Of a stretch of 64,000 bases of DNA, positions 44,145 to 52,448 are shown in pieces. The stretch spans positions 1,413,501-1,477,500 of the forward strand of contig NZ_AP019791.1 in NCBI RefSeq assembly GCF_007164525.1, written 5' to 3'. The notes under the pieces are model-generated. The model was not told the DNA's origin and did not search any database. It saw only the letters and a program-made list of their open reading frames with translations. Source of the DNA: Rubrobacter xylanophilus (lineage in GTDB: Bacteria; Actinomycetota; Rubrobacteria; Rubrobacterales; Rubrobacteraceae). Position 1 is the stretch's first letter, and every line of letters begins with the position of its first letter. The position numbers were made by a program, and so were the translations under genes.

Positions 44145-45131
44145 CTATTCTAACACCGACCGGGACTCTCCCTGCGCCCTGTTCGCCCCGGGCTGGAAGG
44201 AGACGGTCTCCACCCTGACCACCCCGGCCAGCTCCTCGGCCCGGCGCACGTCGAAGACCCCCGCCCCCAGGGTCTCGGCGTTGGCCGCGGCACAGCCGGC
44301 GGCGAGCCTGACCGCCTCCTGCGGCGCGTAGTGCCGGTGCAGCAGCCCGGCCAGGAGTCCGGCCAAATATGCGTCGCCGCTGCCGATGGTGGAGACCCGC
44401 TCCACCATCGGAGCCCGCGCCGAGAGCACCCCATCGCGGGTGGTCAGGTAGGAGTGCCCCTCGCGGGAGGTTATGCAGGCGTGCCGGGCCCCCATCTCCA
44501 CCAGCCTCGCCAGCCCCCTCAGGTAGTCCTCCTCCTCTATGAAGTCGAAGCCGACCACGCTCTCGGCCTCGTGCTGGTTGGGGCTCACGAGCGAGGGACC
44601 GGCCTTGAGAGCGGCCTTGAGCACGGTGGGCGTGGAGTCGACCACGGTGTAGAGCCCCCGCTCCCGGGCCTCCTCCACCAGCTCGACGAGGAAGGCCTCC
44701 TCCATGTTGGGCGGGAGGCTCCCGGCGAAGACAACCGCGGTGGCGTACTCGAGCAGCTGCCCGAAATGCCGCCGGAACTCGGCCTGCTCCCCAGGCTCCA
44801 CCTCGGGGCCGTACTCGTTGATCTCGGTCTGGGTCTGGCCCATGGGGTCTATGAGGGCGATGGAGGTGCGCGACTGCCCCTTTATCTCGATGAGGTCGAA
44901 GGGTATGGCCGCGGCGGAGAGCCCGTCGCGGATGGCGTCGCCGTTGCGCCCGCCGGCGAACCCGGTGGCGATAACCGGCACACCGAGCGCCCTGAGGCTC
45001 CGGGCCACGTTTATCCCCTTGCCTCCGGCCAGCACGGCGCTCTCCCGGGCCCGGTGCCTGTGCCCGAGAGAGAGGTTTGGTACCACGAGGGTCCGAGCGA
45101 CGGCGGCGTTCAGGGTGACCGTCAGGATCAT
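44145..45131 (-). CDS. PfkB-family sugar kinase (1-phosphofructokinase type)
   Basis: 328 residues from ATG 45131, which has GGAGGGTGAG upstream. MILTVTLNAAVARTLVV is the usual start of the 1-phosphofructokinase/tagatose-6-phosphate kinase subgroup. AGGKGINVARSL is the first PfkB signature, and IGSGDAYLAGLLAGLL carries the anion hole and catalytic Asp. No fru PTS genes are nearby, so the sugar phosphate is uncertain. It follows dacA by 4 bp. Confidence 0.9.
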   Translation of the reverse strand: MILTVTLNAAVARTLVVPNLSLGHRHRARESAVLAGGKGINVARSLRALGVPVIATGFAGGRNGDAIRDGLSAAAIPFDLIEIKGQSRTSIALIDPMGQTQTEINEYGPEVEPGEQAEFRRHFGQLLEYATAVVFAGSLPPNMEEAFLVELVEEARERGLYTVVDSTPTVLKAALKAGPSLVSPNQHEAESVVGFDFIEEEDYLRGLARLVEMGARHACITSREGHSYLTTRDGVLSARAPMVERVSTIGSGDAYLAGLLAGLLHRHYAPQEAVRLAAGCAAANAETLGAGVFDVRRAEELAGVVRVETVSFQPGANRAQGESRSVLE

Positions 45132-45135
45132 GTAC

Positions 45136-46323
45136 TCACCCTCCCTCTTCCCCTCCTGCCTGCGGCTGATCCGAGAAGAAACCCTCAACTGTATACCACA
45201 GCTTCTCCCACAGCGAGGCCTCCTCGTAGCCCCGTGCCGCGACCAGCGGGGCGCTCCCCGCCCGCTCCCCGTCGACCCACACGACGATCCTCCCGAGCCG
45301 GTCCCCGCGCCGGGCGGCGCCGGGGAGCTCGTCGTCGACCTCCACCTCGCGCCGCACTTCGGAGCCGGGTCCAAGGAGCCCCTCCACGGACTCCCCGGCC
45401 ACGAGCGGCACCCGCTCGCCCCGCCGGTAGGGCACCTCCACGCTGGCGTAGCGCTCGCCGCGGCGGACGAGCTCCCGGCGGTCGTAGGCCGAGAAGCCGT
45501 ATTCGAGCAACTCCACCGAGGCGGCGAAGCGGTCCGCGCGGGCGTCGAGGACGACGGCCACGTACGACTCGTCACCCGACGCGGCCGAGGCGACGAGGCA
45601 GGGGCCGGCCTCCGGGGTGGTCCCGGTCTTTATCCCGGTGGCGGGCGGGTAGGTGAAGAGGAGCTCGTTGGTGTTGGCGAGGGGTATCTCGCGGTCTTGG
45701 GTCGAGATCACAGCGTACTCCGTCGCGACGATCTCCCGGAAGAGCGGGTACTGCATGGCCGCCCGGGACATCACCACGAGGTCCCGGGCGCTGGAGCGGT
45801 GCCCCCCATCGTCGAGCCCCACGGGGTTCCGGAAGCGGGTGTCCTCGAGCCCGAGCCGGCGGGCCACCCGGTTCATCTCTTCGACGAAGCGCTCCACGCT
45901 GCCTTCGCCGAGCGCCTCGGCGAGCGCGTAAGCCGCGTCGTCCCCGGAGGAGATGAGGGAGGCCATCAGCAGCTCCCGGACGCTCAGCACGTCTCCCGCC
46001 CGCAGCCCCACGTTGCTGTAGGGAGGGGCCGCGTAGGCGGCCGCCTCCGGCGAGACGACCACCTCCCGGTCGAGGTCGCCCTCCCGCAGGGCGACGAGGG
46101 CCAGCATGATCTTGGTCGTCGAGGCCATCGGGAGCCGCTCCCCGGCGTCGTGGGCGGCGAGCACTTCTCCGCTGCGCAGGTCCGCGAGCGCCCAGGCCTC
46201 GGCCCTCACTCCGGAGGGCTGAGCCCACGCCGCCGGCGCCGCCCAGAGCTGAGAGAGGAGCGGCGTGACGGCCGCGACGAGCGCGACGAGCAGGTGTTTC
46301 GGCAGCCAGGCTCTCTGAAGCAC
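45136..46323 (-). CDS. dacA: D-alanyl-D-alanine carboxypeptidase (PBP5 family)
   Basis: 395 residues. The signal peptide (about 1-34) ends in APAAWA. The S11 motifs are SxxK in MASTTK, SGD in LISSGDDAAY (where most have SGN) and KTG in GIKTGTT. A beta-rich C-terminal domain (about 285-385) follows. It trims the terminal D-Ala of stem peptides. The GTG start lies 9 nt after a perfect TATAAT, so the mRNA is probably leaderless. Confidence 0.94.
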   Translation of the reverse strand: MLQRAWLPKHLLVALVAAVTPLLSQLWAAPAAWAQPSGVRAEAWALADLRSGEVLAAHDAGERLPMASTTKIMLALVALREGDLDREVVVSPEAAAYAAPPYSNVGLRAGDVLSVRELLMASLISSGDDAAYALAEALGEGSVERFVEEMNRVARRLGLEDTRFRNPVGLDDGGHRSSARDLVVMSRAAMQYPLFREIVATEYAVISTQDREIPLANTNELLFTYPPATGIKTGTTPEAGPCLVASAASGDESYVAVVLDARADRFAASVELLEYGFSAYDRRELVRRGERYASVEVPYRRGERVPLVAGESVEGLLGPGSEVRREVEVDDELPGAARRGDRLGRIVVWVDGERAGSAPLVAARGYEEASLWEKLWYTVEGFFSDQPQAGGEEGG

Positions 46324-46332
46324 CGGGCACGG

Positions 46333-46375
46333 ATTATACCGGCGGAGCGACGGGTCGCCGCCCCGCCGGTATAAT
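46333..46375. promoter_or_regulatory. divergent pair of -10 elements in an inverted repeat
   Basis: TATAAT lies on the minus strand at 46333-46338 (for dacA) and on the plus strand at 46370-46375 (for the leader ORF). Both sit in mirrored GATTATACCGGCGG / CCGCCGGTATAATC blocks. Neither has a -35 box, and each start codon follows within 10 nt. Confidence 0.65.
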
Positions 46376-46385
46376 CGGCCGCGTC

Positions 46386-46421
46386 ATGCGGCCGGACGAG
46401 ATCTCACAGAACCACCGATGA
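46386..46421 (+). CDS. 11-codon leader ORF upstream of the TlpA-like gene
   Basis: ATG at 46386 lies 10 nt after TATAAT and encodes MRPDEISQNHR. Its TGA overlaps the ATG of the next gene (ATGA). The next gene has no Shine-Dalgarno, so it is probably translated by re-initiation after this peptide. No database family is expected for so short a peptide. Confidence 0.5.
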   Translation: MRPDEISQNHR

Positions 46422-46942
46422 GGCGGCTGGTGGCGGTGCTGCTGGTGGTCGCCCTCGCGGCCGTCCTCTACCGGACCTTCGGGAGCGCGGAGACCGGCAC
46501 CGGCACCCTCACCCTCCCGGAACCTGCCCCGACGGAGGGCGAGCGGGCTCCCACCTTCGAGGTGCACAGCGAGGAAGGCGGAACCTTCCGGCTGACGGAG
46601 AAGGGGATCTACGTCCTCACCTTCTGGAGCACCCTGAACCGGGGGTCGATGGAGGCCCGCCCGGCCTTCGAGGCGGTGGCCCGCCGCTACGGCGGCGAGG
46701 GCGTCAGGTTCGCCGCCGTCTACGTGAACAGCGCCCCCGATGACAGCAGCATCGCCTACACGGTGCTGCAGGACAGGACCGGAAGGCTCACCTCCCTGTA
46801 CAACGTCAAGCGGGTGCCCCGGCTGTTCGTCATCGAGAACGGCACCATCAGGCTGGTCCAGAACGGTTACTACGAGGGGAACCGCCGGCAGCTGGAGCAG
46901 GTGCTGGAAGAGTCGCTGCGCCGGGAGGAGAACCGCGGTTGA
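46418..46942 (+). CDS. membrane-anchored TlpA-like protein without redox cysteines
   Basis: 174 residues. An N-terminal signal anchor (about 3-20) is followed by a thioredoxin-like fold: FEVHSEEGGTFRLTEKG matches the AhpC/TlpA entry, IYVLTFWSTLNRGSMEARP the active-site region, and VPRLFVIENGTI the cis-Pro strand. The WCxxC of TlpA is replaced by STLNRGS and the protein has no Cys, so it cannot be a thiol oxidoreductase. It may be a binding or chaperone-like relative. Confidence 0.8.
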   Translation: MRRLVAVLLVVALAAVLYRTFGSAETGTGTLTLPEPAPTEGERAPTFEVHSEEGGTFRLTEKGIYVLTFWSTLNRGSMEARPAFEAVARRYGGEGVRFAAVYVNSAPDDSSIAYTVLQDRTGRLTSLYNVKRVPRLFVIENGTIRLVQNGYYEGNRRQLEQVLEESLRREENRG

Positions 46943-46979
46943 CCCCCTCCGCCGGGGGACGATAAACTTTCTCTTCAGC

Positions 46980-47078
46980 ATGAGCCGGGAGAAAGCAGTG
47001 CAGGCGCTGGGCGTGCTGGTGGCCGTGGGGACGGTTCTGGTCGCCGTCTTCGGGCTGGCGCACCTGATCGGCGCCTAG
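46980..47078 (+). CDS. 32-residue single-helix membrane protein
   Basis: From ATG 46980 the frame gives a short basic/polar start (MSREKAVQAL), one hydrophobic helix and a stop. TAAACT lies 11 nt upstream, with no Shine-Dalgarno. It might be a small membrane protein. Length alone cannot prove it. Confidence 0.4.
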   Translation: MSREKAVQALGVLVAVGTVLVAVFGLAHLIGA

Positions 47079-47094
47079 AGAGCCCAAAACCCCG

Positions 47095-47940
47095 CTACAC
47101 CTTCACTCCCGCCGTCCGCAGACGGTCTCTCATCCCGCGGGCGGCTTCCGCTGCGGCCTCCCGGTAGTCGCCGCCCCTCTCCTCGAAGGCGTAGAGTATC
47201 GCCCGGCTGCTCGCGATGAGCACCCCGCCGCCAGAGCCGCCGAGGAGCGCCCGCACCCCGGAGATCCCTCCCCCCTGCGCCCCGAAGCCGGGGGCAAGGA
47301 AGAGCGCACGCGGGAGCAGCTCGCGAACCCGTCGGCCCGCCTCGGGCCGGGTGACCCCGACCACCGCCCCGGCGTCCGGGTAGTCGCAACCCCGGACCTC
47401 GCCCAGATCCGCGACCAGCCGGGCGGCCAGCTCGGAGGCGGGAGGCTCCGAGGCCTCCTGGAAGGCTCCGGCCGAGGGATTGGAGGTCGCCACCAGCACG
47501 AAGACACCCCCACCGCGCCCCAGCCTCCGCGCCTCCTCCAGGAACGGGAGCACCGCATCGGCGCCCATGTACGGGTTGACCGTTACGCAGTGCGCCCCGT
47601 AGAGCCGCAGGTGGGCCTCGGCGTAGGCCGCGGCGGTCTCAGCGATGTCCCCCCGCTTGGCGTCGGCGATGACGGGTAGACCCATGTCGGCGGCCTCCCG
47701 GACGAGCTCCCCGTACGCCCGCATCCCCTCCGGTCCCAGCCGCTCGAAGTGGGCGAGCTGGATCTTCACCGCCGCGGCGTAGGGAACCACGGCCTCGAGG
47801 ACGCTACGACAGAACTCCCGCACCGCTTCGTGCTTCTCCCGTTCCGCCCGCAACCCGGGCGGCAGACGGTCCGGGACCGGGTCCAGCCCGACCACGAGCG
47901 CGCTGCCCTTCCTGCGGGCCGCCTCTACGAGCGCCCGCAT
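47095..47940 (-). CDS. pyrF: orotidine-5'-phosphate decarboxylase (subfamily 2)
   Basis: 281 residues, the longer subfamily-2 form. The active-site motif DAKRGDIAETA is intact, and VGLDPVPDRLP near the start and FLAPGFGAQGG near residue 220 are typical. It makes UMP from OMP. pyrE, the preceding step, lies 0.9 kb upstream on the same strand with hup between them. Confidence 0.95.
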   Translation of the reverse strand: MRALVEAARRKGSALVVGLDPVPDRLPPGLRAEREKHEAVREFCRSVLEAVVPYAAAVKIQLAHFERLGPEGMRAYGELVREAADMGLPVIADAKRGDIAETAAAYAEAHLRLYGAHCVTVNPYMGADAVLPFLEEARRLGRGGGVFVLVATSNPSAGAFQEASEPPASELAARLVADLGEVRGCDYPDAGAVVGVTRPEAGRRVRELLPRALFLAPGFGAQGGGISGVRALLGGSGGGVLIASSRAILYAFEERGGDYREAAAEAARGMRDRLRTAGVKV

Positions 47941-48019
47941 CCCGCGCGAAGAGAGAAGCCGCGCGGAGCGAGAGCGGCTCCTCCACGCGGCCGGCGCTCC
48001 GCGGACATCCGTCCGCGCT

Positions 48020-48292
48020 CTACCTTATGGCCTCCTTCAGGGAGTTCCCGGCGGTGAACTTCGGCACCTTGGAGGCCGGAATGTCTATCTTCTGCTTGGT
48101 CTGCGGGTTGATCCCCTGCCGGGCTTCGCGTTCCTGCACGTAGAACTTGCCGAAACCAGTGATCTGTACCGGCTCGCCCTTCTTGAGCGAATCCTTGACC
48201 ACCTCGGCGAACGCGTCGAAGAACCGCTGGGCTTCGCTCTTGGAGCCGTTGGTCTTCTCGGCGATCTCCTGGATCAACTCAGACTTGTTCAT
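48020..48292 (-). CDS. hup: HU-family DNA-binding protein
   Basis: 90 residues, standard HU length. GFGKFYVQEREARQGINPQT is the DNA-binding beta arm with its intercalating Pro, and AGNSLKEAI ends the protein. It is a histone-like nucleoid protein. AAAGGAGG lies upstream of the ATG and it has its own promoter. Confidence 0.97.
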   Translation of the reverse strand: MNKSELIQEIAEKTNGSKSEAQRFFDAFAEVVKDSLKKGEPVQITGFGKFYVQEREARQGINPQTKQKIDIPASKVPKFTAGNSLKEAIR

Positions 48293-48351
48293 CGGGTATC
48301 TGCCTCCTTTGTCGTGGACTCCTCTCCCACCCCCGGCAAGCCCTTCCGCGG

Positions 48352-48380
48352 ACTATACCAGAGGCTGGTTTTTGCCTCAA
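48352..48380 (-). promoter_or_regulatory. promoter of hup
   Basis: On the minus strand TTGAGG (48375-48380) and TATAGT (48352-48357) are 17 nt apart. The -35 box overlaps the pyrE stop. Confidence 0.65.
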
Positions 48381-48904
48381 TTGACGGGTTTAGCTGCCCG
48401 AAGATCCTCCATCCTAAACAGAGCCCCGAACGGGAAACCCTCCAGCTCCCCTCCCCGATCCTCCCTCCGGTCGATCACCGCCACCACCCCGCCCACCTCC
48501 GCCCCGGCCTCCACCAGCCGCCGGGCCGCCCGCACGGCCTGGGTTCCGGTGGTGATGACGTCCTCTATGAGGGCGACCCGCTCCCCACGTTCGAGCCGCC
48601 CTTCGAGGCTGCGGGCGGTGCCGTGCCCCTTGACCTCCTTGCGCACTATGACGTAGGGCATACCGGTCCTGAGCGCAACCGCGACCACCAGCGGCACCGC
48701 CCCGAGCTCCACCCCGGCGAGCCGGTTCACGCCCGGCGGCAGGAGCTCCTCCAGCCCGGCGGCGATGTCCTGAAGCAGCCGCGGGTCGGTGGAGAAGAGG
48801 TACTTGTCCACGTACAGGCTGCTGCGCCGGCCGCTGGAGAGCACGAAATCCCCCTCCAGAAGCGCCGCCTCCCGGATGCGGGCCGCGAGCCGCTCCCTAT
48901 CCAC
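48377..48904 (-). CDS. pyrE: orotate phosphoribosyltransferase
   Basis: 175 residues. The PRPP signature is VALIEDVITTGTQ, and IVRKEVKGHGTARSLEG is the catalytic flexible loop with its Lys/His. It makes OMP from orotate. The GTG start lies 8 nt inside the preceding small gene, so it is translated with the murE-led series. Confidence 0.95.
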   Translation of the reverse strand: MDRERLAARIREAALLEGDFVLSSGRRSSLYVDKYLFSTDPRLLQDIAAGLEELLPPGVNRLAGVELGAVPLVVAVALRTGMPYVIVRKEVKGHGTARSLEGRLERGERVALIEDVITTGTQAVRAARRLVEAGAEVGGVVAVIDRREDRGGELEGFPFGALFRMEDLRAAKPVN

Positions 48905-49193
48905 CTTCCTCCTCCCCGCGCTCCTCCAGCTCCCGCAGAGCCTCGTCGAACGGACCGAAGCTCATCCCGCCGAGCAGCTCCTCCAGGGCACGCTCCTCCT
49001 CCCCGGCCGCCCCGATCCCGGCCTCTATCCCGGCGTTGATCTCGCCGAGCAGCTCGACCGCACGCTCGAGGGCCTCCACGAGACCCTCGTCGGGCATCTC
49101 GTCCAGTGACTCGGCCAGCCGCTCGAGCTCCCCGACCCGTTCCTCGATCCTCTCTATGTCCGGCTCCTCGCCCACAAGCCGCGCACTATACAC
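48897..49193 (-). CDS. small acidic coiled-coil protein
   Basis: 98 residues from GTG 49193, which overlaps the preceding TAG (TAGTG). GTG 49175, 9 nt after TATAGT (49185-49190), is an alternative leaderless start. It is rich in Glu and Leu heptads (IERIEERVGELERLAESL), with no known family. It overlaps pyrE by 8 nt. Confidence 0.6.
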   Translation of the reverse strand: MYSARLVGEEPDIERIEERVGELERLAESLDEMPDEGLVEALERAVELLGEINAGIEAGIGAAGEEERALEELLGGMSFGPFDEALRELEERGEEEGG

Positions 49194-49402
49194 TATCTTT
49201 GCCCGTCGTCACGCCCTGCAGCCCGGCCGAGCCCGGCCCCGAGCAGCCCGACGACTACTAGCAGCACCAGCAACGGCAGCCCACCGCCGACGAGCAGCCC
49301 GTATCCGGACCTCAGCAGCACGAAGGCCGCAAGGGCCGCCCCGGCGACCAGCACCAGGACCGCCGCCACCAGCACCCCCAGCAACATCCCGGAGCGTCTC
49401 AC
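49193..49402 (-). CDS. small membrane protein with two helices
   Basis: 69 residues. Two hydrophobic stretches (LLGVLVAAVLVLVAGAALAA and LPLLVLLVVVGLLGAG) are followed by a basic tail. It overlaps the CsoR-like gene by 4 nt. Function unknown. Confidence 0.65.
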   Translation of the reverse strand: MRRSGMLLGVLVAAVLVLVAGAALAAFVLLRSGYGLLVGGGLPLLVLLVVVGLLGAGLGRAAGRDDGQR

Positions 49403-49659
49403 CGGGTCACCCGGTCCACGGCCTTGAGCATCTCCCGCACCGCCTCCTCCGAGGCCCCGTCGGATATCGCCCGCTCCTCAATGAAGTCCTTGAGCAGCAA
49501 CGCGTTTATCCTCCGCACCGCCGAGAAGACCGCGTTGGTCTGCTGGACCACCTCCGCGTAGGTGACGTCCTGCTCCTCCATCATCTTGACGATCCCCCGC
49601 ACGTGGCCCTCGACGCTCTTGAGGCGTCGGATCACTTCTCTTTTGTTCTCCCTCTGCAA
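49399..49659 (-). CDS. CsoR/RcnR-family regulator lacking metal ligands
   Basis: 86 residues from TTG 49659, inside the end of murE, with GGAGG upstream. GTG 49635, overlapping the murE stop as GTGA, is an alternative. RRLKSVEGHVRGIVKMMEE matches the helix 1 motif of CsoR. The Cys-His-Cys copper ligands of CsoR align with Thr, Phe and Arg (EEQDVTYAEV, LLKDFIEERA), so it should not sense copper in that way. It probably binds DNA as a tetramer. The signal is unknown. Confidence 0.82.
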   Translation of the reverse strand: MQRENKREVIRRLKSVEGHVRGIVKMMEEQDVTYAEVVQQTNAVFSAVRRINALLLKDFIEERAISDGASEEAVREMLKAVDRVTR

Positions 49660-51107
49660 GAAGCCAGCTCCTCCAAGATCTCACGTATCACGGTGGCGTC
49701 GTGGAACGGCACGTCGCCCTCCGGCAGGTGCTGTACCCGCTCGTGCCCCTTGCCCGCCACGACCACCACATCCCCCTCTTCCGCCTCCCACAACGCCCGG
49801 CGGATGGCCTCCCGGCGGTCGAGGACCACCTCGGCCCGTCCGTCCTCCACCCCGGCGGCCACCTCCCGGGCTATCTTCGCGGGATCCTCCGAGTAGGCGT
49901 CGTCGGTGGTGATGAAGCTGCAATCGGCGAGCCGGGAGGCCACCCGACCCATGAGCGGCCGCTTGGCCCCGTCCCGCTCCCCGGCCGCCCCGAAGACGCA
50001 GATGACCCGCCCCGAACTTCCCCGCCGGGCCACCTCGCGGGCCACCCGCAGGACGGCCTCGAGCCCCACCTCGGTGTGGGCGTAATCCACGATCACCTCG
50101 AAACCCAACCCCCCGACCCGCTCGAAACGCCCCGGAACCTGCGGCATCCCGCGCAGCGCCCGGGCCACCACCTCCCCCTTCACCCCGAGCTCCAGGGCAA
50201 GCGCCGCGGCCCCGGCCGCGTTCTGCACGTTGTACTCCCCGAAGAGCGGCACCTCGAGCGCCAGCGCCTCCCCCCCGTGCCGCAAAGCGAACCGCATGCC
50301 CGCCCGCGAGGGGCGCACGTCCTCGATCTTGTAGTCAGCTCCCTCGGCGAAGCCGAAGGTCCTCACCCCCTCGACCTCGCCGGCGAGCCGTCGGCCCCAC
50401 GCATCGTCGACGCCGACCAGCTTTGGCCCCTCGGCCCAGAGAAAGAGCCTCCGCTTGGTCCGGTAGTACTCCTCCATGGAGCCGTGGAGGTCCAGGTGAT
50501 CCCGGCTCAGGTTGGTGAAGATGGCCCCCGCAAAACGCACCCCGGAGACCCGCCGCAGCGCGATCCCGTGCGATGAGACCTCCATCACCACCCGCCTCAC
50601 CCCTCGCTCCCGCATCCCGGCGAGCTCGGCCTGCACCTCCGTAGCCTCCGGCGTCGTCCTGACCGCAGGACGACGCTCGTCCCCGGTGATCACCTCGGCG
50701 GTGGTCATCAGTCCGCAAGCCGCCTCCCCGAAGGCACCACCCAGCACCGCGTGAAGCGCATAGCAGGTGGTGGTCTTCCCGTTGGTCCCGGTCACCCCAT
50801 AGACCTCCATCGCCCGCGAGGGATGCCCGTAGAACGCACAAGCCAGACCGGCAAGCGCCGCCCGGGCATCGGATACGACCGCAACCGGGGCCCCGGGCAC
50901 CTCCCGCTCCGCGACCACCAGCACCGCCCCACGTCCGAGCGCCTCCGGCACGAACTCAACCCCGTCCCGCTTGAAGCCCGGCACCGCCACGAAAGCGAAC
51001 CCCGGTCCCACCTCCCGCGAGTCGTGGGTGACCCCGCAGATCCCCCCCACGCCAGCGGGAACCCTCGCCCCGAGGATCCTCTCGAGTTCCTCACGCTCCA
51101 CCTTCAT
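49632..51107 (-). CDS. murE: UDP-MurNAc-tripeptide synthetase MurE
   Basis: 491 residues. The Mur ligase motifs are GVTGTNGKTTTCYAL (P-loop), VMEVSSHGIAL and FTNLSRDHLDLHG, with IVDYAHTEVGL in the centre. MurE adds the third stem-peptide residue. The specificity loop reads TDDAYSEDPAKI instead of DNPR, which marks meso-DAP enzymes, so L-lysine or another diamine is more likely. ATG at 51107. It heads a series with the CsoR-like, two small genes and pyrE. No other mur genes are near. Confidence 0.95.
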   Translation of the reverse strand: MKVEREELERILGARVPAGVGGICGVTHDSREVGPGFAFVAVPGFKRDGVEFVPEALGRGAVLVVAEREVPGAPVAVVSDARAALAGLACAFYGHPSRAMEVYGVTGTNGKTTTCYALHAVLGGAFGEAACGLMTTAEVITGDERRPAVRTTPEATEVQAELAGMRERGVRRVVMEVSSHGIALRRVSGVRFAGAIFTNLSRDHLDLHGSMEEYYRTKRRLFLWAEGPKLVGVDDAWGRRLAGEVEGVRTFGFAEGADYKIEDVRPSRAGMRFALRHGGEALALEVPLFGEYNVQNAAGAAALALELGVKGEVVARALRGMPQVPGRFERVGGLGFEVIVDYAHTEVGLEAVLRVAREVARRGSSGRVICVFGAAGERDGAKRPLMGRVASRLADCSFITTDDAYSEDPAKIAREVAAGVEDGRAEVVLDRREAIRRALWEAEEGDVVVVAGKGHERVQHLPEGDVPFHDATVIREILEELASCRGRTKEK

Positions 51108-51254
51108 GCCCGGTAGTGTAGCAAGCGGCGCACACGCCGCCGAAACACGCGCGAAACATCTCCGAAACGCTCCCGAAATAACCCGGAGAGAGCATCGGAG
51201 GGGCGCAAATCCGCTCGCGCAGGCACAAGATGGGGCAAAATCCCGGTGACTACC

Positions 51255-51350
51255 AACATGTGGTGTGTTAACCTACTCCAGTCGTTTTTTACAGACATTT
51301 CATACAGTTATTGTAATTGGTAGTGTCGACGACATAACGGGGGAGAGCAG
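51255..51350 (+). promoter_or_regulatory. AT-rich upstream region of the principal sigma factor gene
   Basis: This stretch is far richer in A and T than its surroundings and should hold the rpoD promoter. TTTACA near 51292 with TATTGT 15 nt later is the best, imperfect, match. GGGGGAG lies 8 nt before the ATG. The preceding 51108-51254 shows no gene. Confidence 0.4.
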
Positions 51351-52448
51351 ATGGCGGCTGAGGACACCATGATGCTTGCGGACCGTGCCTACGAGCTTCT
51401 CAGCAAGGGCAGGAGTCAGGGTTTTCTCAGCGCGGAGGACGTGGCGGAGCTGGTAAGGGAGGAGGATCTCTCGCCCGACGAGGCGGAGGAGCTCTACGCC
51501 GCGCTTGAGGAGGAGGACATAACCCTCGTGGAGGAGGAGCTCGACGGCGCGCCGGAGGCGGCCCCGGGGCGTTCCGTCCGCGAGGGCGAGAACCCGGCCT
51601 CTCAGCTCGCCCACGCGGTGGCCACCGGGGACTCCATCAGGATGTACCTCGCCGAGATAGGCCGGGTACCGCTGCTAACCCACGCCGACGAGATCCGGCT
51701 GGCCAAGGCCATCTCGCGGGGCTGCAAGCGGTCCAAGGACAAGCTCGTGGAGGCCAATCTGCGGCTGGTGGTCTCCATCGCCAAGAAGTACCGCAACCGG
51801 GGGGTCTCCTTCCTCGACCTCATCCAGGAGGGCAACCTGGGGCTCATCCGGGCCGCCGAGAAGTTCGACTACCGCAAGGGCTTCAAGTTCTCCACGTACG
51901 CCACCTGGTGGATCAGGCAGGCCATAACCCGGGCCATAGCGGACAAGGGCAGGACCATCCGCATCCCCGTGCACATGGTGGAGAAGGTCAACAAGTACCA
52001 TCGGACCCAGCGCCGGATGACCCAGGCGCTCGGCCGCGAGCCAACCGACGAGGAGGTGGCCGAGGAGCTCGGGGTGCCGGTGGAGGAGGTTCTGCGGCTG
52101 CAGGAGATCAGCCAGCGCTCCATCAGCCTGGAGACCCCGGTCGGCGACGACGACTCCTCCTCGCTCGGGGACTTCCTGGAGGACCCGGGCAGCGTCACCC
52201 CCACCGAGGCCGTCAGCGAGTCGCTGCTCAAGCTGCATCTGCGGGAGGCGCTCGACGAGCTGCCCGAGCGGGAGCGGCAGATCATCGAGATGCGGTTCGG
52301 GATGAAGGACGACAGGCCCCGAACCCTCGAGGAGGTCGGCCGCGAGTTCGACATCACCCGCGAGCGGGTGCGGCAGATCCAGATGAAGACCCTCAACCTG
52401 CTGCGCGAGCAGCGTCGCACCCAGAACCTGCGTGAGTACCTCCACTAG
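51351..52448 (+). CDS. rpoD: principal RNA polymerase sigma factor (RpoD/SigA)
   Basis: 365 residues. A short region 1.1-like N-terminus (about 1-75) is followed by region 1.2 ([16 protein letters not shown]), region 2 ([36 protein letters not shown]), region 3 and region 4 ([13 protein letters not shown] and the helix-turn-helix [19 protein letters not shown]). This is a full group 1/2 sigma factor. The following gene starts 17 bp inside its end. Confidence 0.95.
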   Translation: MAAEDTMMLADRAYELLSKGRSQGFLSAEDVAELVREEDLSPDEAEELYAALEEEDITLVEEELDGAPEAAPGRSVREGENPASQLAHAVATGDSIRMYLAEIGRVPLLTHADEIRLAKAISRGCKRSKDKLVEANLRLVVSIAKKYRNRGVSFLDLIQEGNLGLIRAAEKFDYRKGFKFSTYATWWIRQAITRAIADKGRTIRIPVHMVEKVNKYHRTQRRMTQALGREPTDEEVAEELGVPVEEVLRLQEISQRSISLETPVGDDDSSSLGDFLEDPGSVTPTEAVSESLLKLHLREALDELPERERQIIEMRFGMKDDRPRTLEEVGREFDITRERVRQIQMKTLNLLREQRRTQNLREYLH

